Assembly (NCBI RefSeq): GCF_009604455.1
Contig: NZ_WEGL01000006.1
Coordinates: 124,001 to 188,000, forward strand
Origin: Streptomyces sp. RB17
GTDB taxonomy: Bacteria > Actinomycetota > Actinomycetes > Streptomycetales > Streptomycetaceae
Reading direction: 5' to 3'
DNA: 64,000 nucleotides
Below the pieces are notes generated by a model. It ran no database searches and had not been told where the DNA came from. It saw only the letters and a list, made by a program, of their open reading frames with translations. A program made the position numbers and the translations under genes. Below are positions 40,389-47,020 of this stretch, piece by piece; position 1 is the first letter of the stretch, and each line of letters starts with the position of its first letter.

Positions 40389-40449
40389 CCTGGGCGGCTG
40401 CCCGTGCCGCTAGGGTCTGTCCGCTACCTACAAAAGCCCCGGAGGACCC

Positions 40450-41577
40450 ATGGCGTTCGGCTGGATCGACGAGCAGGCCGAGGCGCGCCGCCGCGCCGGA
40501 CTGGTACGCACCCTGCGCCCGCGCCCCGCCGACTCGGCCCTGCTGGACCTGGCGAGCAACGACTACCTGGGCCTCGCCCACCACCCCGAGGTCACCGAGG
40601 GGGCCGTCCGGGCCGCCCGGACCTGGGGCGGCGGGTCCACCGGCTCCCGGCTCGTCACCGGCACCACCGAGCTGCACACCGAACTCGAACGCGAACTGGC
40701 CGACTTCTGCGGCTTCGAGGCGGCGCTGGTCTTCTCCTCCGGTTACGCCGCCAACCTGGCCGCGGTCACCACCCTCGGGCCGCACGGCTCGCTGATCGTC
40801 TCCGACGCGGGCAACCACGCCTCCCTCATCGACGGCTGCCGGCTCGCCCGCGGTGAGCGCCAGGTCGTCGGGCACGCCGACCCCGAGGCGGTGCGCAAGG
40901 CCCTGGCCACGCACCAGGGGCCGGCGATCGTCGTGTCCGACACCGTGTTCTCGGTGGACGGCGACCGGGCGCCGCTGGCCGAGCTCGCCGGGGCGTGCCG
41001 GGAGCACGGCGCGGGCCTGGTCGTGGACGACGCGCACGGGCTCGGGGTGCTGGGCGACGGCGGCCGGGGCGCGCCGTACGCGGCCGGTCTGGCGGGTGCC
41101 TCGGACGTGGTGGTCACGGCCACCCTGTCCAAGTCGCTCGGCAGTCAGGGCGGGGTGGTGCTCGGTCCGGCGCGGGTGATCGACCATCTGGTCAACGCGG
41201 CCCGGACCTTCATCTTCGACACGGGCCTGGCCCCGGCGGCGGCCGGGTCGGCGCTCGCGGCGCTGCGGCTGCTCGTCCGCGAACCGCAGCGCGCGGCGCG
41301 TGCCCGTGCGGTGGCCGCGGACCTGCACGCACGGCTGACCGCCGCGGGCCTGGCAGCGGTGCGTCCGGACGCCGCGGTGGTCTCCGTGCGGGCTCCGTCC
41401 CCGGAGCAGGCGGTGCGCTGGGCGGCCGACTGCCGTACCGCGGGGCTGGCCGTGGGCTGTTTCCGTCCTCCTTCCGTGCCCGACGGCATCTCACGGCTGC
41501 GGCTGACCGCCCGCGCGGACCTGTCCGGGGCCGAGATCGAACGCGCTGTACGGGTGATCGGCGAAACGCGACCATGA
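40450..41577 (+). CDS. bioF: 8-amino-7-oxononanoate synthase
   Basis: This 375-residue PLP enzyme of the alpha-oxoamine synthase family condenses pimeloyl-ACP/CoA with alanine. LLDLASNDYLGLAHHPEV and GGGSTGSRLVTGTT are family motifs, DDAHGLGVLG is the PLP ring stacking site and VTATLSKSLGSQGG carries the PLP Lys. GGAGGACCC precedes its ATG. It is divergent from bioB-bioA-bioD, with which it completes the late biotin steps; no bioC, bioH or bioW is in the window. Confidence 0.95.
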   Translation: MAFGWIDEQAEARRRAGLVRTLRPRPADSALLDLASNDYLGLAHHPEVTEGAVRAARTWGGGSTGSRLVTGTTELHTELERELADFCGFEAALVFSSGYAANLAAVTTLGPHGSLIVSDAGNHASLIDGCRLARGERQVVGHADPEAVRKALATHQGPAIVVSDTVFSVDGDRAPLAELAGACREHGAGLVVDDAHGLGVLGDGGRGAPYAAGLAGASDVVVTATLSKSLGSQGGVVLGPARVIDHLVNAARTFIFDTGLAPAAAGSALAALRLLVREPQRAARARAVAADLHARLTAAGLAAVRPDAAVVSVRAPSPEQAVRWAADCRTAGLAVGCFRPPSVPDGISRLRLTARADLSGAEIERAVRVIGETRP

Positions 41578-41658
41578 GTCGGCGTGACACGGCCGTGCTT
41601 CACCCTTGGGTGGTTAGGAGCGATCGGTTGCGATTGCTTCTGATCAGAGAGTGCTGAG

Positions 41659-41880
41659 TCAGAGGGTGCTGAGGAAACCGGCCCAGCTCTCGGCGGAGAA
41701 GAGCAGCGCGGGTCCGGCCGGGTTCTTCGAGTCGCGCACGGCGAGCAGTCCGGCTCCGGGGCCGGAGCGCGGCCGGGCCGTCTCCACGCAGTTGTTGGCT
41801 CCCGTGCTGTGGCTGCTGCGCAGCCAGCGCACGTCGTGCAGGTCGGTACTGGCAGGGACGTTCCGAGGCAGAGCTGACAT
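41659..41880 (-). CDS. DUF397 small regulatory protein
   Basis: This 73-residue DUF397 protein has the family's two motifs: WLRSSHSTGANNCVE and VRDSKNPAGPALLFSAESWAGFL. DUF397 proteins accompany WhiJ-like XRE regulators in actinobacteria and are thought to bind and antagonise them. It follows the XRE gene by nine bases and completes the three-gene module with the divergent anti-sigma-type ATPase. Confidence 0.94.
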   Translation of the reverse strand: MSALPRNVPASTDLHDVRWLRSSHSTGANNCVETARPRSGPGAGLLAVRDSKNPAGPALLFSAESWAGFLSTL

Positions 41881-41889
41881 GGTGCCTCC

Positions 41890-42750
41890 TTACGCGCCGT
41901 CACCTATCCCGGCGATGTAGTCCAACGTGTCCTCGGGTGAGAGAGCGTGCATCCGAAGGGTGTCGAAGGCCTCCGCATAGGCCATGAGGTCTTCTTTCCG
42001 CTCCAGGTAGAGGCTACTCGTCAACTGGTCGAGAACAACCACGTCCAGATCAGAAGTGCTCGGAAATGAGAAGATAACGAAAGGTCCAGTGAGGCCGACA
42101 TGCGCTCCGGCGCCGAACGGCAGTACCTGGAGCCGGACTTGGGGCAGTCGCGCCGCCTCCATCAGCCGCTCCAGCTGCCGGGCCATCACCTCGGGGCCGC
42201 CGATCTCGCGCCGCAGCACCGCCTCGTCCAGCACCGCGCTCAGCACCAGCGGGGGGTCGGCGCGGAGCACGTCCTGTCTGGCCAGCCGCACCTCCACCAG
42301 TGTGTCCAGGCCTTCCTCGGGCAGGTCCGTCACGGCCGCCCGGGTCACCGCGCGGGCGTACTCCGGCGTCTGCAGCAGGCCGGGTACGACCGTGGTCTCC
42401 AGGGTGCGCATCGTGCTCGCCTGCGACTCCAGGCTGATGAAGTCCCGGTACGTGGGCGGCAGCACCCCGCGGTAGGCGTGCCACCAGCGGTGCCGGTCGC
42501 CCGTGTCGTCGGAGCCCGCCAGCATCAGCAGCAATTCGCGCAGTTGCGCGTCCCCTACCTCGTAGGCGTCGAGAAGTAACCGCACATCGACTGGTTTCAC
42601 GCCGCTGGCACCGGTCTCGATACGGCTGATCTTCGACTGGTGCCAGCCGACCAGCCGGGCCGCCTCACCGCTCGTGAGCCCAGCACCGGTACGCAGCGTG
42701 CGCAGTTCGGCGCCCAGTTTGCGGCGGCGCACTGCCGGCCCGTTCTGCAT
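41890..42750 (-). CDS. WhiJ-like XRE regulator with DUF5753 domain
   Basis: This 286-residue protein has an N-terminal XRE helix-turn-helix (GLTSGEAARLVGWHQSKISRIE, ending with the conserved SKISRIE) and a DUF5753 domain after residue 90, with TVVPGLLQTPEYARAV and LRREIGGPEVMARQLERL. This is the architecture of WhiJ and AbaA-linked regulators of Streptomyces development. The DUF397 gene follows and an ATPase lies divergent. It is likely autoregulated through the palindrome at 42822-42837. Confidence 0.94.
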   Translation of the reverse strand: MQNGPAVRRRKLGAELRTLRTGAGLTSGEAARLVGWHQSKISRIETGASGVKPVDVRLLLDAYEVGDAQLRELLLMLAGSDDTGDRHRWWHAYRGVLPPTYRDFISLESQASTMRTLETTVVPGLLQTPEYARAVTRAAVTDLPEEGLDTLVEVRLARQDVLRADPPLVLSAVLDEAVLRREIGGPEVMARQLERLMEAARLPQVRLQVLPFGAGAHVGLTGPFVIFSFPSTSDLDVVVLDQLTSSLYLERKEDLMAYAEAFDTLRMHALSPEDTLDYIAGIGDGA

Positions 42751-42821
42751 GGGCTCCTCCTTACTCCTTCCGGGCCGCCCGAATACGGTCTCGCGTAGTA
42801 GAGTTCACCGCATTGGGCGAC

Positions 42822-42837
42822 AGATATATGCATATCT
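42822..42837. promoter_or_regulatory. AT-rich palindrome upstream of the WhiJ-like gene
   Basis: AGATATATGCATATCT has 6-bp complementary arms and contains ATATGCATAT. It is the most AT-rich spot for several kilobases and lies 72 bases before the XRE start and 129 before the ATPase start. A related TGCATATA occurs at about 44735, near the cell-wall hydrolase. Confidence 0.5.
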
Positions 42838-42965
42838 TGGTGGATCGCTCCCCGTGACCGGCCCCGTGATGGCAGGCTGACGAGCGAGCACCAGTCCGGG
42901 ACCGTACTCGAACCATCCGGCTCCGTGTCGGACTGCGGTCCCGTTGGGAAAGGGACGACGTCGCC

Positions 42966-43424
42966 ATGGCAGACCACCTGGAAGCATCCGTCACTCTGCC
43001 GAGCGATCCCGCCTCGGTGTCCGCCGCCCGCACGTATGTCGTGGGCACGCTCGCGGAGTGGGGCCTGCCCTCGGACACCGACGTGGCCGACACCGTACGG
43101 CTCATCGTCTCCGAACTCGCCACGAACGCCGTACAGCACACCTTCGGTCAATCACCCACCTTCACGGTTGACATCGCCCTGGACCGCGACGAACACCTCC
43201 GCATCGGCGTGACGGACAGTCATCCACGCTTCCCGAAGAGACTGCCTGCCGCGGTCCAGCAGGACAACGGTCGCGGCATGGTCATCATCCGCTGGCTCAC
43301 CGCGGAGTACGGCGGCAAACTCCGCGTCCGCCCCACGCGCGAGGGCGGCAAGACGGTCTCCATCGAACTCCCCTGGATCCTCCCGCCCGAGCCGGTCCCC
43401 GCAGCGGGCCAACAGGAGCCGTAG
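42966..43424 (+). CDS. RsbW-like ATP-binding anti-sigma protein
   Basis: This 152-residue single HATPase_c protein starts at the ATG at 42966 with AAGGGA upstream. The N box is LIVSELATNAVQHTFG, the G1-type segment is DSHPRFPKRLPA, and G2 is DNGRGMVIIRWLTAEYGG. It has no phospho-acceptor or membrane part. Such ATPases are the third part of Streptomyces WhiJ-like modules and resemble anti-sigma serine kinases. It is divergent from the XRE/DUF397 pair. Confidence 0.92.
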   Translation: MADHLEASVTLPSDPASVSAARTYVVGTLAEWGLPSDTDVADTVRLIVSELATNAVQHTFGQSPTFTVDIALDRDEHLRIGVTDSHPRFPKRLPAAVQQDNGRGMVIIRWLTAEYGGKLRVRPTREGGKTVSIELPWILPPEPVPAAGQQEP

Positions 43425-43458
43425 CCCTCCGGGCGGGAGCGGGCGGACCGGGCGGGGG

Positions 43459-43674
43459 ATGACCGCTGCGGGACATCGGCTGCGGACACCGAAGGGCTGG
43501 TGGCGACGAGCCCGGAGGCGATGGACTTGGGGAGGCGCAGCCCGCCCGCACTGTCCCGCCACTGCCGATGCCCGCGCCGACCCGCCCCGGGCCGCCCGTT
43601 GGCTTCAGGCGGGCACCGGGGCGGTGCTGACGGTGCTGGGAGCGGCCCTGCTGCTGGAGTCGCTCCTGCGTTGA
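43459..43674 (+). CDS. Possible small single-span membrane protein
   Basis: This 71-residue frame begins with an ATG 10 bases after a GGGCGGGGG run. Its N-terminal two-thirds are very basic and Trp-rich, and the end is a plausible transmembrane helix (AGTGAVLTVLGAALLLESLLR). No family is recognised. It sits in the 355-base space between the ATPase and the NlpC/P60 gene, the rest of which (43425-43458, 43675-43779) holds nothing I can name. It could be composition artefact. Confidence 0.35.
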   Translation: MTAAGHRLRTPKGWWRRARRRWTWGGAARPHCPATADARADPPRAARWLQAGTGAVLTVLGAALLLESLLR

Positions 43675-43779
43675 CGTGGGGTCAGCCGACCAGCCACGGA
43701 CGGCCGGTCTGCCCTGGCGACCGGTGTCGACCGGTCTGCCGTAGCGATCGGTCGGCCGACCCCGCCGATGCGGAACGGG

Positions 43780-44253
43780 TCAGCTGACCCGGCCGTACCA
43801 GACGCTCCTGGTCCAGATCTTCTGGAGCCGTACCACGTCCCCGGTCCTCGGCGCGTGCCAGATCTTCCCGTGCCCGGCGTAGATGCCGACGTGGTAGACG
43901 TAGGAGCCCGAGTGGAAGAACACCAGGTCACCTGCCCGGCGACGGCCGGCGGAGATGTGGTGCGTCCTGTTGTACTGCTGGGCGGCGGTGCGCGGCAGGC
44001 TCTTGCCCGCCTTCTTGAACGAGTAGAGCGTCAGCCCCGAGCAGTCGAAACTGCGCGGCCCGGTGGCCCCGTACCGGTACGGGGACCCCTTCTTGGAGGC
44101 CGCGACCTGCAGTGCTTTCGTCGCGAGCGTCGCGGCCGAGGCATCGGTGGCGAGGCCGGGGACCGCGATCGAGCCGCCGACGGCGGCCAGGGTGAGGGCC
44201 GAGGCCGTACCGGCCCGGGCCATGAGCGACGGGACACGATTGAGCGCAGTCAT
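43780..44253 (-). CDS. NlpC/P60 cell-wall hydrolase, secreted
   Basis: This 157-residue protein starts at the ATG at 44253 (MTALNRVPSLMARAGTASAL) with GAAGGG upstream; the longer frame runs through a riboswitch and is not coding. It has a Sec signal ending ATDASA, then an NlpC/P60 domain with the nucleophile in SFDCSGLTLYSFKKAG, the His in YHVGIYAGHGKIWHAP, and LVFFHSG. It should cleave peptide crosslinks of peptidoglycan outside the cell. Its leader is a c-di-AMP riboswitch, as for several Streptomyces wall hydrolases. Confidence 0.93.
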   Translation of the reverse strand: MTALNRVPSLMARAGTASALTLAAVGGSIAVPGLATDASAATLATKALQVAASKKGSPYRYGATGPRSFDCSGLTLYSFKKAGKSLPRTAAQQYNRTHHISAGRRRAGDLVFFHSGSYVYHVGIYAGHGKIWHAPRTGDVVRLQKIWTRSVWYGRVS

Positions 44254-44261
44254 GCGCAACC

Positions 44262-44425
44262 CTTCGTCAGCCGCCTGTGAAGGATGACCTGTCGGATTCG
44301 GGCTGGCGAAGTTGCCCGGCCGCGTTGCCACGGCTTCACCCCAAGGATCGCCCGGAACCTCAGGCCGTCTGCGACGAGCAGACGAACATCCGTTCCGGGG
44401 ACCCGTCTTGCTTGGGTCCTCCACT
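44262..44425 (-). ncRNA. c-di-AMP (ydaO-yuaA) riboswitch
   Basis: The minus-strand leader of the NlpC/P60 gene carries GGTTCCGGGCGATCC, TTGGGGTGAAGCC, GGCAACTTCGCCAGCCCGAA, TCCGACAGGTCATCC and AGGCGGCTGACGAAGGG in order, the conserved core of actinobacterial ydaO elements. A variable stem (GTCTGCTCGTCGCAGAC) precedes it. The element ends just before the start codon and includes the ribosome site. In Streptomyces it lowers wall hydrolase expression when c-di-AMP is bound. Edges are approximate. Confidence 0.88.
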
Positions 44426-44828
44426 CCTGCCGATCCACTCCTGTCGACCGGTCGTCCGGGCGGCGGCAGGACTCGGCGTCCGCCCGGACCGCCCCGCCGC
44501 GGTGGCGGGGGCTTGTCGTCAGTCAGGGATCTTCACCTACGACTGTCCGAAAATCCCAATAAGACCGGGGATCTGTGGCGTTACTCACCACTCGGCCGTT
44601 CGGGTGGACAGGGGTCTGTTCGAGGCTCCGTCAGATCACCGCCGTACCCCCGGACCTGGGGCGGAGCAACTTCCTCCGGGCCGCGCACGCGCGCGCTGCG
44701 CAAGCCGGGAGGCCCGGAAAACGATCTGCATATACACCGGTCGGCGGTACGTCGTTCGGGCCGTTTCAAGTCCGTTCCGAGCGGCATCTGTCGACGCGGC
44801 GTCAGGTCAGGCCGGTCGGGCGTCCGGA
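44426..44828. other. Intergenic region upstream of the riboswitch
   Basis: About 400 bases between the riboswitch and the small protein's 3' end. It must hold the NlpC/P60 promoter; TTATTG and TAGGTG, 17 bases apart on the minus strand near 44540-44570, are the best guess. TGCATATA at about 44735 resembles the palindrome upstream of the WhiJ-like gene. No gene is seen. Confidence 0.45.
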
Positions 44829-45134
44829 TCAGGACGCGCCGTCGGGCGGGAGCGCGACGCGCGCGGTACGGCGGTCACCGTCCAGCACGCGCAAGGCCCG
44901 TGCCAGCGTGAACCCGTGCAGCTCCGTCTCGCCTCGCTGGTGCATCGACGCGAGCGCGTCACGCAGCTCTGTGGCCTTGCGCACCAGCGCCTGGGCGGCG
45001 CGCAGCCCGCGATAGGTGTCCCCGCCGTGCGCGGGGTTGATGCGGCCCAGCAGGTCGGCGGCCTCCAGGTAACGGTCGATCAGCTCACCCTCGGCACGCG
45101 TCAGCGCGGGCAGCGGCGGCAGGTCCGGCAGCAT
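44829..45134 (-). CDS. Small helical protein coupled to the ClpP-like gene
   Basis: This 101-residue, Leu/Ala/Arg-rich protein is predicted to be mainly helical (LTRAEGELIDRYLEAADLLGRI, GLRAAQALVRKATELRDALASM split at length). No family is recognised. GAGGTGAG precedes its ATG, which lies seven bases after the ClpP-like stop, so they are one operon. It may be an adaptor or partner of the ClpP-like protein; this is inference from location only. Confidence 0.75.
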   Translation of the reverse strand: MLPDLPPLPALTRAEGELIDRYLEAADLLGRINPAHGGDTYRGLRAAQALVRKATELRDALASMHQRGETELHGFTLARALRVLDGDRRTARVALPPDGAS

Positions 45135-45141
45135 CGGCGGC

Positions 45142-45777
45142 TCACCTCGCGTCCGGTGCGCCGGGGGTGCTCCGCCGGCCGGGTACGACGGCGTCCACCA
45201 GGCCGTAGGCCACCGCGCCGGGAGCGTCCAGGACCAGGTCCCGCTCCAGGTCGCCGTGCACCTGCTCGGCCGTGCGCCCGGTGTGCCGTACCAGCATCTC
45301 CTCCGTCAGCGCGCGGATCCGGGTCAACTCCTCCGCCTGGATGAGCAGGTCGCTGGGCTGGCCCTGCACCGGCTGGGCGAGCTGGGGCTGCGAGAGGACC
45401 ATGCGCGCACCGGGCAGGGTGAACCGCTTGCCCGGTGTGCCGGCCGCGAGCAGCAGCGCGGCGTGCGAGGCGGCCTGTCCCAGACAGTAGGTCGCCACGT
45501 CGCAACTGACGTAGCGCATCGTGTCGTAGACCGCCGTCAGCGCACTGAACGAACCGCCGGGGGAGTTGACGTACAGCGTGATGTCCCGCTCGGGGGCCGC
45601 GTGTTCGAGGTACATGAACTGCGCCATCACGTCGTTCGCGGCCACGTCGTCCAGCGCGGTCCCGAGGAAGACGATCCGGTCCTCGAACAGCTTGCCGTAG
45701 GGATCGAGCGTGCGGGCACCGCTGCTGGTGCGCTCGGTGAACTCGGGCAGGACATGACGGGCGAACGCTCGGGACAT
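45142..45777 (-). CDS. ClpP-like protease subunit lacking the catalytic His
   Basis: This 211-residue ClpP-fold protein has the ClpP core (FEDRIVFLGTALDD, LYVNSPGGSFSALTAVYDTM), the nucleophile Ser104 in CLGQAASHAALLLAAG and the acid Asp180 in LERDLVLDAPGAVAYGLVD. The catalytic His, normally in an MHQP motif, is Ser129 here (RMVLSQPQLAQP). It is thus predicted to be catalytically impaired, like ClpR subunits, or to use changed chemistry. The N-terminal propeptide/axial loop is present. It is divergent from an orphan Phd/YefM antitoxin and coupled to a 101-residue protein. Confidence 0.92.
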   Translation of the reverse strand: MSRAFARHVLPEFTERTSSGARTLDPYGKLFEDRIVFLGTALDDVAANDVMAQFMYLEHAAPERDITLYVNSPGGSFSALTAVYDTMRYVSCDVATYCLGQAASHAALLLAAGTPGKRFTLPGARMVLSQPQLAQPVQGQPSDLLIQAEELTRIRALTEEMLVRHTGRTAEQVHGDLERDLVLDAPGAVAYGLVDAVVPGRRSTPGAPDAR

Positions 45778-45831
45778 GGGACACCCCTTCTCATCGCACG
45801 GGCCTCCGGCGGGCTCGGCTTCTGTAAAAAA

Positions 45832-45857
45832 TGTACAGGACGTACGTGACGTAAGGT
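45832..45857. promoter_or_regulatory. TGTACA operator and promoter of the Phd/YefM gene
   Basis: TGTACA (45832-45837), the hexamer core of YefM operators, is followed by ACGTACGT and by TAAGGT (45852-45857), a possible -10 seven bases before the ATG, implying a leaderless transcript. The site also lies 55 bases upstream of the ClpP-like start. Confidence 0.5.
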
Positions 45858-45863
45858 TGGGGT

Positions 45864-46169
45864 ATGGCCTACGAGATTCCGGTGACGCAAGCCAGGGCTG
45901 AGCTCGCGGACCTGATCAACCGCGTGGTGTACGGCGGTGAGCGCGTCGTCGTGACACGGCACGGCAAGCCGCTGGTCGCGCTGGTGTCGGCCGCCGATCT
46001 GGAGCGGCTGGACGCGCTGGAGGAGGCGGCCGAGGAACAGGTCGTCAGCTCGGTCTCGGGGGTCCGCGAGGTCGGTTCCGCCGCGCGCGAACAGCAGCGG
46101 TTCGGGATCGCCGCCGAACATCGTGGTCCCGGCATGGCCGCCGAGCATCGCGGCCCGGGTGCGTCCTGA
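45864..46169 (+). CDS. Orphan Phd/YefM-type antitoxin
   Basis: This 101-residue Phd/YefM protein opens MAYEIPVTQARAELADLINR and continues VVVTRHGKPLVALVSAADLERL, the complete dimerisation and DNA-binding domain. The C-terminus is an acidic helix followed by the duplicated AAEHRGPG. No Doc, YoeB or PIN gene follows; the urease genes do. It is therefore an orphan, perhaps a repressor of the divergent ClpP-like operon. Confidence 0.88.
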   Translation: MAYEIPVTQARAELADLINRVVYGGERVVVTRHGKPLVALVSAADLERLDALEEAAEEQVVSSVSGVREVGSAAREQQRFGIAAEHRGPGMAAEHRGPGAS

Positions 46170-46223
46170 CCCGCGGGGGTATCGGGACTCCCAGCGCGCG
46201 GTCATCGGTGGATCAAGGTCTGG

Positions 46224-46255
46224 TTAACGTCGCTGAAACTCCGGCGTTCTAGCCT
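46224..46255 (+). promoter_or_regulatory. GlnR-like box and -10 of the urease operon
   Basis: TTAAC, six bases, GAAAC (46224-46239) matches the first two half-sites of the Streptomyces GlnR consensus gTnAC-n6-GAAAC. The second pair of half-sites is only partly kept. TAGCCT at 46250-46255 may be the -10. GlnR control of ureA is established in S. coelicolor, where it represses. Confidence 0.6.
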
Positions 46256-46395
46256 GCCGATCCACGCCATCAGGGGTTTTTCTGCCCGGATTGACGACGA
46301 TCCGGGAATTTGTCTGTGTGTTACATCTATTCCCGTCGCGATGGCTGCGGCACCCGGACCCCGCACGGTCCGGAGCAAGGACTGTGAGGTGGGAC

Positions 46396-46698
46396 GTGCA
46401 ACTGACCCCGCACGAGCAAGAGCGGCTGCTGATCCATGTGGCGGCCGACGTGGCCGAGAAGCGCAGGGCCCGCGGGCTCAGGCTCAACCACCCGGAAGCG
46501 GTCGCCCTGATCACGTCGCACATCCTCGAGGGCGCGCGGGACGGCCGCACCGTCGCCGAGCTGATGTCCTCCGGCCGTAAGCTCCTCACCAGGGACGACG
46601 TCATGGACGGGGTCCCCGAGATGATCCACGACGTGCAGGTCGAGGCCACCTTCCCGGACGGCACCAAGCTCGTCACCGTCCACGAGCCGATCATCTGA
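46396..46698 (+). CDS. ureA: Urease gamma subunit
   Basis: This 100-residue gamma subunit begins at the GTG at 46396 with GAGGTGG upstream (MQLTPHEQERLLIHVAADVA). NHPEAVALITSHILEGARDG and HDVQVEATFPDGTKLVTVH are the family signatures. It is the first gene of ureABCF-GD. The transcript leader is about 135 bases if the predicted promoter is right. Confidence 0.97.
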   Translation: MQLTPHEQERLLIHVAADVAEKRRARGLRLNHPEAVALITSHILEGARDGRTVAELMSSGRKLLTRDDVMDGVPEMIHDVQVEATFPDGTKLVTVHEPII

Positions 46699-46708
46699 GG
46701 GGGCCGCG

Positions 46709-47020
46709 ATGATTCCCGGAGAGATCCTGTTCGCGGACGACCCGGTCGTCTTCAACGAGGGCCGTGAGGTCACCCGCCTCACCGTCCTCAACGCCGCCGA
46801 CCGGCCGGTCCAGGTCGGCTCCCACTACCACTTCGCCGAGGCCAACCCCGGCCTGGAGTTCGACCGCGCCGCCGCCCGCGGCAAGCGGCTGAACGTCGCC
46901 GCCGGCACCGCCGTACGCTTCGAGCCCGGCATCCCCGTCGACGTCGAACTCGTGCCCCTCGGCGGCGCCCGGATCGTGCCGGGGCTGCGCGGGGAGACCG
47001 GGGGTGCCCTCGATGCCTGA
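46709..47020 (+). CDS. ureB: Urease beta subunit
   Basis: This 103-residue beta subunit is marked by MIPGEILFADDPVVFNEGRE and VGSHYHFAEANPGLEFDRAAA. It starts ten bases after the ureA stop, and its end overlaps ureC by eight bases. Confidence 0.97.
   Translation: MIPGEILFADDPVVFNEGREVTRLTVLNAADRPVQVGSHYHFAEANPGLEFDRAAARGKRLNVAAGTAVRFEPGIPVDVELVPLGGARIVPGLRGETGGALDA

Noticed and set aside
40303..40449. BirA-type operator for the bio genes
   Set aside because: The spacer has no TTGTAAACC-like palindrome; only the GTGTGG repeat is seen.
44254..44424. Coding extension of the NlpC/P60 frame
   Set aside because: The stretch is the riboswitch; the signal peptide starts properly at 44253.
45864..46169. 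Toxin partner of the Phd/YefM gene
   Set aside because: No small frame with a Doc, YoeB or PIN motif follows before the urease promoter, so the antitoxin is called orphan.
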